Source: JAABRU01 sp041390465
GTDB taxonomy: Bacteria > Desulfobacterota > Desulfobacteria > Desulfobacterales > Desulfococcaceae
Length of the DNA: 42,730 nt
Assembly (NCBI GenBank): GCA_041390465.1
Contig: JAWKPW010000047.1
Span: 1-42,730, forward strand
Reading direction: 5' to 3'
The position numbers and the translations under genes are program-made. Positions within the stretch are counted from its first letter, which is position 1; the number at the start of each line of letters is the position of its first letter. The notes below the pieces were generated by a model. It saw only the letters and a program-made list of their open reading frames with translations. It did not search any database and had not been told where the DNA came from. This document shows positions 42,702-42,730 of the stretch, in pieces.

Positions 42702-42730
42702 CATTGGACAGATCAGGGATTTTCTAAATT

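Overview
The window is bacterial DNA and most likely comes from a Desulfobacterota (Desulfonema-like) genome. This is inference from gene content: a TauE/SafE exporter, a corrinoid uptake and salvage locus, formylglycine-generating-enzyme-like, caspase and CHAT proteins, a calcium-binding repeat protein ending in a degenerate CFI-type tail, and many dispersed palindromic repeats. No rRNA, tRNA or CRISPR array is visible. A striking property is the number of genes split by one or more frameshifts (response regulator, ABC solute-binding protein, aminotransferase, FAD oxidoreductase, hutI, SLC13/ArsB permease, cyclase tail, two caspases, TPR-CHAT). Several breaks sit at short homopolymers, so real decay and sequencing indels cannot be separated here.

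Layout. 1-603: 3' end of a secreted calcium-binding repeat protein. 1005-7624 (+): four co-directional genes, namely an unknown 511-aa protein, a Lon-like/TM/FGE-sulfatase fusion, a TPR/Ig-like lipoprotein whose 5' end carries a palindromic repeat, and an OmpP1/FadL-like barrel; they look like an envelope operon. 8067-9848 (-): TauE/SafE exporter and a FadR-type GntR regulator with two operator-like palindromes. 10604-12396 (-): class II aldolase interrupted by an in-frame TGA, its in-frame downstream piece, and a NUDIX hydrolase. 12987-15864: three consecutive broken genes. 16345-18688 (+): a broken FAD/NAD oxidoreductase and a Rossmann-type Cys-rich protein.

18690-24569 (-): a small membrane/winged-helix protein, then a BtuD-BtuC-BtuF type corrinoid transporter and a BtuF-CbiZ fusion, together a cobinamide uptake and salvage module. 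24925-26179 (-): two small genes and a CI/S24-type repressor with matching palindromic operators in front of both transcription units. 26445-28344 (+): histidine degradation genes hutI (frameshifted) and fchA. 28540-31950: IS1-like remnant, modular repeats, a decayed permease and small membrane proteins.

32674-42701: a signalling/effector cluster. It has a decayed cyclic-nucleotide-binding gene, an intact cNMP-binding HD-GYP protein, a membrane class III nucleotidyl cyclase, a caspase lipoprotein whose two halves are joined by a canonical -1 slippery heptamer plus hairpin, a second caspase with a DUF4384-like tail, and a TPR-CHAT lipoprotein. The gene order suggests a cyclic-nucleotide-linked circuit with exported caspase-fold proteases. 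Part of it is degraded in the sequence as given.
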